Notes: generated from the letters alone by a model not told the origin. DNA of 64,000 nucleotides from an uncultured Coriobacteriaceae bacterium (GCA_902779675.1 CACZCK010000003.1:261259-325258); one strand, 5' to 3'. Shown: positions 1-9,617, counted from the stretch's first letter. Program-made: numbers and translations.

Positions 1-67
1 CTCTTCCCGCAGACCTTCCACGTCGAGACGGTAGTATTGATGTCACGTGTTATATAGGGAAAACTGT

Positions 68-398
68 ATGAATCGCCCGCCGAAGCAAACAACCATTTAT
101 ATCGGTCTGAATGATTCCGAGACCGGAGTACAGAGGTTTCCGTCCGAAAAATATCTTTCGATCCTGAAACACGCCTGCAAAAGCTATAAGGTTGCTTTCT
201 CCGTTCAGGAAATTAATGGAGGCTACTTCCACGAAAACGGCCGCTACGCCGAAGAAAACACCCTGGTACTTAGTCTGGGATGTTCCCGAACAGACCGTCA
301 TGGAGCTTGCAAAGGATCTCTGTGCTTTTTTCCATCAGGAGAGTGTTATGGTCACGTCCTCTCCCACATCGGTTGTTTTCGTAAAGGAAACGATCTGA
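68..398 (+). pseudogene. DUF3574-like small protein, frameshifted
   Basis: The reading frame opens at ATG 68 behind a purine-rich stretch (AGGGA) and runs through IYIGLND...EEKTLV-type sequence (here EENTLVLSL). Near position 275-280 the protein-like sequence moves to the +1 frame and continues as DVPEQTVMELAKDLCAFFHQES to a stop at 398. Joined, the halves give about 109 residues resembling small DUF3574-type proteins; that family assignment is tentative and the function is unknown. Removing one base in the ctgggat stretch restores the frame, so this is either a real frameshift or a sequencing indel. Base composition is clearly more AT-rich than the rest of the window, which suggests recent acquisition. 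Confidence 0.55.
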
Positions 399-467
399 TC
401 ATACATATGGGGCCATGTGGAAGGCGTCTGTTTGCTCTCAAGGAGCACCTAGTAGAGAGGGCGAGCC

Positions 468-716
468 ATGGAGCTCATCGGGTATTGCGGGGTCACCTGC
501 TCCGTCTGCACGGACTACGCCTCGGGCGCATGCCCGGGATGTCAGCAGAGCACCTGGCCTGACGACGACCCCTGTCCTCCCATCGCCTGCTGCCAGAGGC
601 ACTCGATCGAATGCTGCGGCCAGTGCGCGGAGTTTCCCTGCGCCATGATGGCCGACTTCTACGAGGAGTCCGACAGCCATCGGGCGGCCTACGCCCGCAT
701 GGCAGCCCTCCGATAG
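468..716 (+). CDS. DUF3795-type cysteine-rich protein
   Basis: Small 82-residue protein opening MELIGYCGVTCSVC and carrying CPGCQQ and CCGQCAEFPC, giving about a dozen cysteines in CxxC-like arrangements. This matches the DUF3795 family, thought to bind zinc or another metal; its reaction is not known. The start at 468 follows a purine-rich GAGAGGGCGAG. The gene stands alone, between the AT-rich broken gene upstream and an inverted-repeat element downstream. Confidence 0.75.
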   Translation: MELIGYCGVTCSVCTDYASGACPGCQQSTWPDDDPCPPIACCQRHSIECCGQCAEFPCAMMADFYEESDSHRAAYARMAALR

Positions 717-749
717 TCCGCGCCCAAACGCCTCGCGCACAGGGCGCGT

Positions 750-849
750 CTCGCGCACAGGGGGTACTCCCTTGTTCGCGAACTGCACATCTTCCTGCGG
801 GCACGAGACGATGGCCTTCGCGCAGAAGGGAGTATACCTTGTGCGCGAG
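750..849. repeat. Imperfect long inverted repeat (BIME/REP-like)
   Basis: Two arms of about 31 bases (750-780 and 819-849) are near-complementary: both contain CTCGCGCACA and TACTCCCTT in the same relative places, with a few mismatches, separated by about 38 bases. A further partial copy of the arm (CTCGCGCACAGGG) lies just upstream at 732-744. It sits between the end of the DUF3795 gene and the 3' end of the convergent P1 peptidase gene. No U-tract follows, so it is not a canonical terminator. Confidence 0.6.
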
Positions 850-868
850 CAAAGCATCTGAGCGCGAG

Positions 869-1834
869 CTACAGGTCGCGTGCCGCCTTGAGGCCGAAGG
901 CACCACAAGCGCTGCGAGCCGCATCCGCAATAGCCTGCTCCAGCGCTGCGGTGGCGAGCATCCCTACCATGTCGACCTGCGCCTCGACCGCACCCGTCGC
1001 CATCACGAAGATGCTGTCGCCATCGTTGGTGGTATGGGTCGGCCTGATGGCATGGGCGTAGGCGTCAGCCGCCATCTGAGCGACCTTGGTTGCCTCTGCC
1101 TTGCTCAGCTTGGCGTTGGTCACCACGCACGAGATGGTCGTGTTGGCACGCAGCGGCATGGCGGCCCCAGCCTCGGCAAAGGCCTCCTCGACCGAGATGA
1201 TCCGCGAGCCATCGGCCGACAGCACGCCCGCAAGAGGCGCACCCGTCTCGGGGTCGACCACGTTGCCCACGGCATTGACGGCCGAGACGGCACCGCACAC
1301 AAGGTCGCCCGCCACAAGGACGCACTCCCCCAGCCCGCTCTTCATGCAACGCTGGGGACCTGCAACCTTGCCCACCGTGCAGCCAGCGCCAGCACCCACG
1401 TTGCCACGGGCAAGCGGCTCGCCGGCATGGTCGAAGGCGGCCCTCACGGCCTCGGCTCCCATAGTGGCGTCTGGCCGCACGCGGGCATCGCCGCACATCA
1501 GGTCGAAGAGGCAGGCGCTGCTCACGATGGGCACCTTTGTCACCATGACGTCCAGACCGATGTCGCGGCACTCGAGCTCGTCCGCAACGCCGCTCGATGC
1601 GGCGAGGCCAAAGGCGCTGCCACCGCTCAGCACGACGGCATGCAGCTGTTGGACGGTCTCTTCGGGGTGCAGCAGGTCGGTCTCGCGCGTCGCGGGAGCG
1701 CCGCCACGCACGTCTACGGCGCCGGTGGCGCCATCGGGGCACACGATTACGGTGCATCCCGTCCCCGCCGCCTCGTTGGTCGCGTGGCCGGCATAGATGC
1801 CGGGAATCTGGGTGATGCTCGTGATCTCAGGCAT
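869..1834 (-). CDS. P1 family peptidase (DmpA/S58 L-aminopeptidase-like)
   Basis: A 321-residue member of the P1/S58 family of N-terminal-nucleophile hydrolases, which autocleave to expose a catalytic Ser or Thr and act as aminopeptidases, amidases or esterases. Visible hallmarks are ITQIPGIYAGHAT near the N-terminus, the LSGGSAFGLAA block, GNVGAGAGCTVGK, and the NTTISCVV segment that would supply the nucleophile after self-cleavage. ATG 1834 is preferred over longer readings because GGAGGAG lies just upstream and homology starts at MPEITSI. The start overlaps the end of maf by 8 bases, so the two are probably co-transcribed and translationally coupled. The physiological substrate is unknown. 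Confidence 0.85.
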   Translation of the reverse strand: MPEITSITQIPGIYAGHATNEAAGTGCTVIVCPDGATGAVDVRGGAPATRETDLLHPEETVQQLHAVVLSGGSAFGLAASSGVADELECRDIGLDVMVTKVPIVSSACLFDLMCGDARVRPDATMGAEAVRAAFDHAGEPLARGNVGAGAGCTVGKVAGPQRCMKSGLGECVLVAGDLVCGAVSAVNAVGNVVDPETGAPLAGVLSADGSRIISVEEAFAEAGAAMPLRANTTISCVVTNAKLSKAEATKVAQMAADAYAHAIRPTHTTNDGDSIFVMATGAVEAQVDMVGMLATAALEQAIADAARSACGAFGLKAARDL

Positions 1835-2453
1835 TTCGCTCCTCCAAGAGTGTCGAAAGAAGGTCCCTGTCGTGACCCTGTCCGCCAAGACGTGCCATCT
1901 CACGCACGACGCGGCAGGTGGGCAGGCCTACGACGTTGTCGTAGTCACCAGTGATGCCGCTCACCAGCAGGCGTCCCGTACCCTGGATGGCGTAGGCGCC
2001 CGCCTTGTCGTCGCACTCGCCGCTGCTCACGTACGCGGCAATCTGCTCATCGGTCAGGTCGTAGAAGTGTACGTCGGTCGTTTCGACGAAGGAGCTCTCG
2101 CCAAGCGACCCTCGCTCGTCTGCGCAGATGATGCAGACCCCCGTCGAGACATGATGGGTCCTGCCCGAAAGCTCGCGCAGCATCGCGGCTGCCTCCTCGC
2201 GGTTGGCAGGCTTGCCCAACGCCTCGTCGCCCATCCACACGATGGTATCTGCTGCCAGCAGAAAACCGTCGTCGCCAACGCCATTTGTGTCCAGCACATG
2301 ATGCGCCTTCTCGTGTGCGAGGCGCTTGACCAGCTCGCGCGGATGCTCGCCAGGCAAGCGCGACTCGTCAATGTCGGCCGGCCGAATCGTCAGGTCGAAG
2401 CCGAGTGCGCCTAGCAGCTCCCTCCTGCGGGGCGATCCGGAGGCAAGAATCAT
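1827..2453 (-). CDS. maf: Maf/YhdE-type nucleoside triphosphate pyrophosphatase
   Basis: A 208-residue cytoplasmic Maf protein, a house-cleaning enzyme that hydrolyses non-canonical or modified nucleoside triphosphates to monophosphates and is linked to septum control in Bacillus. The signature N-terminus LASGSPRRRELL is present, followed by ADTIV, the GKP motif and YAIQGTG...GDYDNVVGLP, which shape the nucleotide pocket. Length is typical. It is the upstream gene of a two-gene minus-strand unit with the P1 peptidase; the 81-base gap to the glycosyltransferase gene suggests a separate unit. Confidence 0.92.
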   Translation of the reverse strand: MILASGSPRRRELLGALGFDLTIRPADIDESRLPGEHPRELVKRLAHEKAHHVLDTNGVGDDGFLLAADTIVWMGDEALGKPANREEAAAMLRELSGRTHHVSTGVCIICADERGSLGESSFVETTDVHFYDLTDEQIAAYVSSGECDDKAGAYAIQGTGRLLVSGITGDYDNVVGLPTCRVVREMARLGGQGHDRDLLSTLLEERNA

Positions 2454-2534
2454 CGCACGCTCCTTTCATAGAGAAGCGGTGGCGCGGAGCGTGCGTCCGG
2501 GCCACCGCAAAAGGCAATGCGAACCTGCAGGAAG

Positions 2535-3569
2535 CTAGTTGAACTTGACCAGCTTCTGCGCCACGTGATAGATGCCGATGGTGGTCTTCTTGCCCCACTC
2601 ACCCGGGAGGTTGGTGGCCATGCCCACCACGCCCATACGCGCGCGGCGATGCATGCGCGGATCGAACTCCTTGAGGTCGGCCCAGAGCTGCTCCATGTTG
2701 GGCATGGCCTCAGGGTCCTCGCTCATCTTGGAGAAGATGGAGCTCACGGCCATCATCAGCGTGAAGTAGTCCAGCATGTAGCTGCGCAGCTTGGGCTCCT
2801 CCACGTCCTCGTAGAGATGGTAGGCCTTCATCATGATGCGCGTGATGCGCAGCTGCTGGTCGATGCGACCAATCATGACTGCCTCGTTGACCGACTGGTC
2901 CTCGCGGCCAATGAAGTAGCGGTAGAGGTCCACATCGAGGTAGTAGATGGTCTTGCAGCGCGGCAGGGGCACGTAGGCGTAGATGTTGTCCACGTAGAAG
3001 GTGTGCGCGGGCATGGGCACACCGCCGTCGCGCAGCACGTCGGTGCGATAGCACAGCGAGTGCATAAGCAGGTTCTGCGTCATGCTGAAGTGCCCGATCT
3101 TGTCCCACGTAAAGATCTTGCCGCGCGGAAGCACATGATGGTAGTCGATGACGATCTGCTTGGCGTCCTCCACGTGCTCGTACACATAGTTGGTGATGAC
3201 GAGGTCGACCCGCGTCTCGAACTCGATAAAGTGGCGCAGCTTGGCGAGCAGCAGCGTGAGCGATTCGGCGTCCAGCCAGTCGTCGGAGTCCACCACCTTG
3301 AAGTAGGTGCCCTCGGCGTTCTCGAGCGCCTTCAGCACGGCCATGCCATGACCGCCGTTCTCCTGGTGCACGGCCTTGACGATGGTGGGGTACTCCTCCT
3401 CCCAAGCCTGGGCCTTCTCCAAGGTGTTGTCCTTGGTGGAGCCGTCGTCCACGACCACGATCTGCACGTCCTGCGCATAGCCGGTTCCCTGGAGAATGGA
3501 CGAGATGCAGTGGTCCATGTACTCAGCGGAGTTGTAGCAAGGAATACCAAAGGTGATGGTCTTCTGCAT
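2535..3569 (-). CDS. Family 2 glycosyltransferase
   Basis: A 344-residue GT-A fold (GT2) transferase expected to move a sugar from a nucleotide-sugar donor onto a surface polysaccharide or glycolipid at the inner membrane face. The N-terminus ITFGIPCYNSAEYMDHCI is the usual GT2 opening; VVVDDGSTKDNT and VDSDDWLD (DxD metal site) follow. No convincing transmembrane helix is seen. It lies 39 bases downstream of UDP-galactopyranose mutase on the same strand, so galactofuranose transfer is an attractive but unproven role. Confidence 0.85.
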   Translation of the reverse strand: MQKTITFGIPCYNSAEYMDHCISSILQGTGYAQDVQIVVVDDGSTKDNTLEKAQAWEEEYPTIVKAVHQENGGHGMAVLKALENAEGTYFKVVDSDDWLDAESLTLLLAKLRHFIEFETRVDLVITNYVYEHVEDAKQIVIDYHHVLPRGKIFTWDKIGHFSMTQNLLMHSLCYRTDVLRDGGVPMPAHTFYVDNIYAYVPLPRCKTIYYLDVDLYRYFIGREDQSVNEAVMIGRIDQQLRITRIMMKAYHLYEDVEEPKLRSYMLDYFTLMMAVSSIFSKMSEDPEAMPNMEQLWADLKEFDPRMHRRARMGVVGMATNLPGEWGKKTTIGIYHVAQKLVKFN

Positions 3570-3608
3570 GGGTTTGTCCGTCCTTACGTCGACGCCTGGG
3601 CCTTGGTG

Positions 3609-4811
3609 CTATCGATTGCTGCTGATGAGTTCGTCAGAAAGCTCGAGCGCGGAGGCCACGACGCCGTCCATGTCGTAGTAGCGGTACTCGGCGAGCCGGC
3701 CCACGCAGTGGAAGTTGAGGATGCCGTCCACGCGCTCGCGGTAACGACGGTAGAGTGCCTGGCTCTCGTCCTCGAGGATGGCGTAGTAGGGCGTCTGGCC
3801 GCTCTCAGGCTCATAGGCTGCCGAATACTCGCGCATGATGGTCGTGACGCCGGGCAACACCTGGCCAGTCATCAGCTTAAACTCCGTGATGCGGGTAAAG
3901 TCCTCGGTCGTGGTGTAGTTGACCGTAGCCACCGGCTGGAAGCTGTCCTGCGGCAGGGTCTCGAACTCCATGCGCAGCGTGCGATACGGCAGCGCGCCGA
4001 GGTCGAGCCCAAAGAGCTCGTCGAGCTGGCCCGTATAGACGACCTCGCCACCGTAGGGGCGGTCGCACACGTAGACCATGTCGCTGCGCACCTCCATGAT
4101 GTCGCGGACGTCGACGCCCAGAAAGACGTTAATCAGATCGTGGTCGAGCAGGCGCTCGAACATGCGCGTGTAGCCCTCGGCAGGCATGCCCTGGTGCGGG
4201 GCGCCCGGGAAGTAGCGGTCGTCGTCACCCACAAAGACGGGCACGCGGCCGGTGATGGAGGGGTCGATCTGGTCGGGCGTCTTGCCCCACTGCTTCATGG
4301 TGTAGTACAGAAAGACGTTCTCATAGACGTAGTCGGCGACCTCGGAGAGCTCCGGGTCGTTCTTGGCGCGCAGTTCCATGATGGGCACGCGCTTGTTCTC
4401 GCCGAACGCAGCGACGAGCTTCTGGTACAGGTGCTCACCCTTCTCCTCGCCGAAGGCCAGCTTGAGCGAGGTGTGGTTGAAGGGCACCGGCATCAGCGTG
4501 CCGTGGATGTTTGCCAGCACCTTGTGCTGGTAGTCGGTCCACTCGGTGAAGCGCGAGAGGAACTCGTGCACGCGGTCGTTGGTGGTGTGGTAGATGTGGG
4601 GACCGTAGCTGTGGATGAGCACGCCGGCCTCGTCGTAGCAGTCGTGGGCGTTGCCCGCGATGTGGTTGCGGCGCTCGATGACGGCAACCTTGGATCCGCA
4701 GGCCTCGGCGAGCCTGCGGGCGCACACAGCGCCTGCATATCCGGCACCCACGACGATGGCGTCGTAGGACTCGGGGCTGAAGCTTGCGGGAAGACCGTTG
4801 ACAATGCTCAT
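3609..4811 (-). CDS. glf: UDP-galactopyranose mutase
   Basis: A 400-residue flavoenzyme interconverting UDP-galactopyranose and UDP-galactofuranose, the donor for galactofuranose polymers. The FAD-binding Rossmann motif VVGAGYAGAVCARRLAE lies near residue 20, followed by ERRNHIAGNAHD and GPHIYHT, which are diagnostic for Glf. ATG 4811 is chosen because AAAGGA lies 6 bases upstream and the family start falls here; the frame stays open further upstream but the added residues are not protein-like. It is paired with the downstream GT2 gene and divergent from pta. Confidence 0.93.
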   Translation of the reverse strand: MSIVNGLPASFSPESYDAIVVGAGYAGAVCARRLAEACGSKVAVIERRNHIAGNAHDCYDEAGVLIHSYGPHIYHTTNDRVHEFLSRFTEWTDYQHKVLANIHGTLMPVPFNHTSLKLAFGEEKGEHLYQKLVAAFGENKRVPIMELRAKNDPELSEVADYVYENVFLYYTMKQWGKTPDQIDPSITGRVPVFVGDDDRYFPGAPHQGMPAEGYTRMFERLLDHDLINVFLGVDVRDIMEVRSDMVYVCDRPYGGEVVYTGQLDELFGLDLGALPYRTLRMEFETLPQDSFQPVATVNYTTTEDFTRITEFKLMTGQVLPGVTTIMREYSAAYEPESGQTPYYAILEDESQALYRRYRERVDGILNFHCVGRLAEYRYYDMDGVVASALELSDELISSNR

Positions 4812-4869
4812 GGGCATCCTTTCGCAGAGCGGGGCGCCTGCCCCGACCCGTCCTAAACACAAAAGAATC

Positions 4870-4896
4870 GAGGTGTGCGCACCGTGCGCACCACTC
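4870..4896. promoter_or_regulatory. Inverted repeat in the glf-pta divergent region
   Basis: A 27-base near-palindrome contains two copies of GTGCGCAC-type sequence flanked by GAG and CTC. It sits between the divergent glf and pta genes, about 30 bases upstream of the pta -10 hexamer, a position suited to an operator. It could alternatively form an RNA hairpin in a transcript from either side. No regulator can be named from the sequence. Confidence 0.45.
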
Positions 4897-4900
4897 GATG

Positions 4901-4932
4901 TTGCGCATGATTCTAGCATTGGACTCTATAAT
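4901..4932 (+). promoter_or_regulatory. Candidate pta promoter
   Basis: A perfect TATAAT -10 hexamer occupies 4927-4932. The only -35-like hexamer upstream is TTGCGC at 4901-4906, giving a 20-base spacer that is longer than optimal, so activator help or use of the -10 alone is possible. The implied 5' leader to the pta ATG is about 80 bases. Confidence 0.5.
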
Positions 4933-5016
4933 GGGTGCCGTGGGTCAGCAAATGCCCAACTTACGCATATGTTCAAGCGTAGACGTACAAGGCAACAAAG
5001 GGACGGAGCACAGCTT

Positions 5017-5988
5017 ATGAGCGACTTTCTCAACCGCATGAAGGCAGCAGCAAAGGCAGACAAGAAGACCATCGTCCTGCCCGAGGGCGAGGACCAGCGC
5101 ACCATCGACGCTGCCAAGCAGATCGTGGCCGAAGACCTTGCCAACCTGGTGATCCTGGGCAATCCCGACGAGATCGACGTCGATGGCGTCACCGTCATCG
5201 ACCCTGCCTGCGCCGAGAAGCGCCAGGCGTATGCCGACGCCCTCTACGAGCTGCGCAAGGCCAAGGGCATGACCCCCGAGCAGGCCTATGAGCAGGTCGC
5301 CGACGCCACCTATTTCGGCACCATGATGATCAAGTGCGGCGACGCCGACGGCCTCGTCTCCGGCGCCTGCCACTCCACCGCCAACACCCTGCGTCCGGCG
5401 CTTCAGATCCTCAAGACCGCCCCGGGCACCAAGCTCGTGAGCTCGTTCTTCATCATGTGCACCCCCACCGAGTACGGCGAGGAGGGCACGCTGCTCTTTG
5501 CCGACTGCGGCCTCAACATCGCCCCCGACGCCGACCAGCTCTCCGAGATCGCCATCTCGAGCGCCAACACCTGGAAGAGCCTGATGAGCGACGAGCCAGT
5601 CGTGGCCATGCTCTCCTACTCCACCATGGGCTCCGCCGGCGGCGACACCGCCGAGAAGGTCCAGGAGGCCACGCGTCTGGCCAAGGAGAAGGCCCCCGAG
5701 CTCGCCCTCGATGGCGACCTTCAGCTCGACGCCGCCCTCGAGGCCAGCGTCGGCCTGCTGAAGGCCCCCGACTCCAAGGTCCCTGGCAACGCCAACATTC
5801 TCGTCTTCCCCGACCTTGCCGCCGGCAACATTGGCTACAAGCTCGTCCAGCGCTTTGCCAAGGCCGAGGCCTATGGCCCCGTGCTGCAGGGCATCGCCCG
5901 CCCGGTCAACGACCTCAGCCGCGGCTGCTCCGCCGAGGACATCGTGGGTGTCGTGGCCATCACCGCCGTCCAGGCACAGATGGCGTAA
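5017..5988 (+). CDS. pta: Phosphate acetyltransferase
   Basis: A 323-residue, single-domain phosphotransacetylase converting acetyl-CoA and phosphate to acetyl phosphate and CoA; with acetate kinase it makes ATP in fermentation. The sequence opens LPEGEDQRTIDAA and carries DADGLVSGACHSTANTLRPALQ, AMLSYSTMGSAGGD and NILVFPDLAAGNIGYKLVQR, all Pta hallmarks. It lacks the N-terminal extension of E. coli Pta and resembles the short Gram-positive form. ATG 5017 follows GGAG; the frame upstream is open but not protein-like. Its partner ackA is at 19.5-20.7 kb on the other strand, so the two are not co-transcribed here. Confidence 0.95.
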   Translation: MSDFLNRMKAAAKADKKTIVLPEGEDQRTIDAAKQIVAEDLANLVILGNPDEIDVDGVTVIDPACAEKRQAYADALYELRKAKGMTPEQAYEQVADATYFGTMMIKCGDADGLVSGACHSTANTLRPALQILKTAPGTKLVSSFFIMCTPTEYGEEGTLLFADCGLNIAPDADQLSEIAISSANTWKSLMSDEPVVAMLSYSTMGSAGGDTAEKVQEATRLAKEKAPELALDGDLQLDAALEASVGLLKAPDSKVPGNANILVFPDLAAGNIGYKLVQRFAKAEAYGPVLQGIARPVNDLSRGCSAEDIVGVVAITAVQAQMA

Positions 5989-6010
5989 CCGCCTCGCAAC
6001 CCGCTACCCG

Positions 6011-6049
6011 CAGGGCCCCTTCGCCTCCGTGCGATGGGGCCCTTCTCTC
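6011..6049 (+). terminator. Hairpin terminator after pta
   Basis: Arms AGGGCCCC (6012-6019) and GGGGCCCT (6036-6043) are perfectly complementary and are followed by a pyrimidine-rich TCTCTCATT run, 23 bases after the pta stop codon. Confidence 0.6.
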
Positions 6050-6173
6050 ATTGCCGGCACGCACCCGACTGCCCGCAGGCGCCTCTTGTCGAATGTGCGG
6101 CCAACACCTGCAAATGGTGGCGATCGGACGCATACACTGGAGCCGACGCGCATCCCACGAACGGAGGCTTCCC

Positions 6174-6632
6174 ATGAAGATCGCCATGGCAAACGACCAC
6201 GCTGGCACCCGTCTTAAGAACGAGATCAAGGAGTGGCTCGAGGCAGAGGGGCACGAGGTGGTGGACTTCGGCACCTATGACGAGGAGGGCTGCGACCTCT
6301 CGGACTTCATCTACCCAGCCTCGATGGCCGTTGCCAAGGGCGAGTGCGAGCGGGGCATCTTCGTCGACGGCGTGGGCTACGGCTCGGCCATGATCGCCAA
6401 CAAGTTCCGCGGCATCTTTGCCTGCGTCTGCCAGGATCCGGTGTGTGCGGAGCTGGCACGCCAGCACAACGACGCCAACGTGCTGTGCATCGGCGGCAAG
6501 CTGATTGGGCCCGTGCTTGCCATGGCCATCGTCAAGACCTGGATGTCGACCGACACCCTCACCGCAGAGCGCTATGCCAATCGCAGGCGCAAGGTGGCAG
6601 CCATCGACGAGGAGCGCACTGTGGCGGTGTAA
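6174..6632 (+). CDS. RpiB/LacAB family sugar-phosphate isomerase
   Basis: A 152-residue protein of the RpiB/LacA/LacB fold, which interconverts aldose and ketose phosphates such as ribose 5-phosphate and ribulose 5-phosphate. Family features present are IAMANDHAGTRLK (phosphate-binding His9), DFGTY, the glycine-rich turn, and CAELARQHNDANVLCIGG. At the place where E. coli RpiB has catalytic Cys66 in CGTGIG, this protein has Asp65 in DGVGYG, and the Glu used by the mycobacterial enzyme type is also absent (Ser71). Ribose-5-phosphate activity is therefore not certain; an altered mechanism or substrate is possible. RBS GGAGG precedes ATG 6174. Confidence 0.8.
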   Translation: MKIAMANDHAGTRLKNEIKEWLEAEGHEVVDFGTYDEEGCDLSDFIYPASMAVAKGECERGIFVDGVGYGSAMIANKFRGIFACVCQDPVCAELARQHNDANVLCIGGKLIGPVLAMAIVKTWMSTDTLTAERYANRRRKVAAIDEERTVAV

Positions 6633-6663
6633 CGCCACCACCTCACACCACAGCCATCCTTTA

Positions 6664-6690
6664 GACCCTCGCTCGTGCGGGGGTCTTCTT
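6664..6690 (+). terminator. Terminator after the RpiB-like gene
   Basis: Stem GACCCTCGC / GCGGGGGTC with a TCGT loop, followed by TTCTTGT; it lies about 30 bases after the stop codon. Confidence 0.65.
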
Positions 6691-6801
6691 GTGTGCAGAC
6701 GTCCCGCCGCGCAGAATGCGGCTCCCTTTGGGTAGACTTGACACGTTTGACTGACGATCGTGGCTGGCGCAGGTGGTGCCGGCTCGGAACAGGAGACTCT
6801 C

Positions 6802-7389
6802 ATGAGCAACGAAGGAAAGCAGGTGAGCGTCCACTACGTGGGCACGCTCGACGACGGCACCAAGTTTGACTCGTCACGCGACCGCGGCGAACCGCTGCGC
6901 TTTGTCTGCATGGCCGGACAGATGATCCCCGGCTTTGACATCGCTGTACGCGACATGGAGGTAGGCCAGACCGTGACCGTGCGCCTCGAGCCCGAGGAGG
7001 CCTACGGTCCCCGCCGCGACGACATGGTGATCTCCTTCCCCATCGCTCAGATGCCTGGTGCCGAGAACGCACGCGTTGGCATGCGCGTCATGCTCGCCGA
7101 CCCCATGGGTCGCCCAATGCCCGCCCTCGTCGCAGCCAAGGACGACCAGACCATCGCCTTCGACCTCAACCACGAGATGGCCGGCAAGGCACTGACTTTC
7201 GAGATCGAGCTGCTCGAGGCGCAGGAGGCCGAGGAGCACCACTGCTGCCACGGACGCGGCCATGGCCACGGCCGTTGCCACGAGGAGGGCGAGGGTCGCG
7301 GCGACGGCGAGTGCTGCCACGGCGAGGGTCGCGGCGACGGCGAGTGCTGCCACGGCGAGGGCGAGGGCTGCTGCTGCGAGGACGAGTAG
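6802..7389 (+). CDS. FKBP/SlyD-type peptidyl-prolyl isomerase with metal-binding tail
   Basis: A 195-residue cytoplasmic prolyl isomerase and chaperone. Residues 8-70 form the FKBP core (VHYVGTLDDGTKFDSS, MIPGFDIAVRDMEVGQ, EAYGPRRDD), with a SlyD-type insert-in-flap domain at about 76-130. From residue 144 the tail is rich in His, Cys and Gly: HHCCHGRGHGHGRCH, then two copies of an 11-residue unit ending GDGECCH and a final CCC. Such tails bind nickel or zinc in SlyD and can serve metal delivery or storage. The tail units are encoded by a 33-base tandem repeat. RBS AGGAGA precedes ATG 6802. A strong terminator follows. Confidence 0.88.
   Translation: MSNEGKQVSVHYVGTLDDGTKFDSSRDRGEPLRFVCMAGQMIPGFDIAVRDMEVGQTVTVRLEPEEAYGPRRDDMVISFPIAQMPGAENARVGMRVMLADPMGRPMPALVAAKDDQTIAFDLNHEMAGKALTFEIELLEAQEAEEHHCCHGRGHGHGRCHEEGEGRGDGECCHGEGRGDGECCHGEGEGCCCEDE
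7288..7353 (+). repeat. 33-base tandem repeat encoding the metal-binding tail
   Basis: Two exact copies, 7288-7320 and 7321-7353, each encode GEGRGDGECCH, followed by a partial third unit. Because the copies are identical at DNA level, the number of units is likely to vary among strains by slippage or recombination. Confidence 0.85.
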
Positions 7390-7417
7390 CGCCCGCCACA
7401 TCTTTCACCCTTTGATG

Positions 7418-7457
7418 ACGGGGGCCGGCTGCCACACGCAGCCGGCCCCCGTCTTTT
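7418..7457 (+). terminator. Strong bidirectional terminator between the FKBP gene and pckA
   Basis: A perfect 15-base-pair stem (7418-7432 with 7438-7452), loop CACAC, followed by CTTTTCT. It lies between convergent genes and may serve both. Confidence 0.85.
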
Positions 7458-7539
7458 CTGCTCAAAGACGCATACAAGACGAGGGGGCGCCTGCCGGCAC
7501 CCCCTCGCATCATCTAGCATATTCTGCCTGCTCGCTTGA

Positions 7540-9192
<1,653 letters not shown>

Positions 9193-9316
9193 AGGAAAAC
9201 CTCCTAGACAACTGCGGCGGGCAGCGTGCGCCAACCGGGATGAGGCACGGGACCAAGTGCCCCGGTGCCCTCGTGTCCAACTCGTAACTCCGCCAAACGC
9301 GCGGCAATTCCACTGC

Positions 9317-9345
9317 ATTCTAGGGTATGACAAAGATGATGCCAG
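9317..9345 (-). promoter_or_regulatory. Candidate pckA promoter
   Basis: On the minus strand CTGGCA (-35, 9345-9340) and TAGAAT (-10, 9322-9317) are separated by exactly 17 bases. The predicted leader to the pckA start is roughly 118 bases. Confidence 0.5.
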
Positions 9346-9395
9346 GGAGAAAGAGTTAACAAAAACTCACTACTATGTGTGCTTCTTGGGGAGTC

Positions 9396-9413
9396 TGCCA
9401 GAGGCGTCTGGCA
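9396..9413. promoter_or_regulatory. Short perfect inverted repeat upstream of pckA
   Basis: TGCCAGA-GGCG-TCTGGCA, about 50 bases upstream of the proposed pckA -35 hexamer. The position suits an operator; no T-run follows on either strand. The rest of the pckA-epimerase gap shows no gene. Confidence 0.35.
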
Positions 9414-9617
9414 AAGGGGCCGATGCGTCGGCGAGCGTAGCGATATGTGAGCCATGGCGCGCCCGACCTCGGGGCACCCTGCGCCACAGTGCTGCGGATT
9501 GGTTCCCGCCGTACCTGAGCGGACCGCTTACCAGCGCCACCGGGCCGCGAGACCGCACATGCGGCTCGCACGTGCGACAATGGACGGCAGGGAATCCTTC
9601 AGAAGGGAGCGCAACAT

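Noticed and set aside
2517-4856. Long plus-strand open frame (about 779 codons)
   Set aside because: It lies antisense to the glycosyltransferase and glf genes and its translation is His/Val/Leu-rich shadow sequence typical of high-GC DNA.
7288-7353. CRISPR-like short repeats
   Set aside because: Two adjacent in-frame copies with no spacers; they encode the FKBP metal-binding tail.
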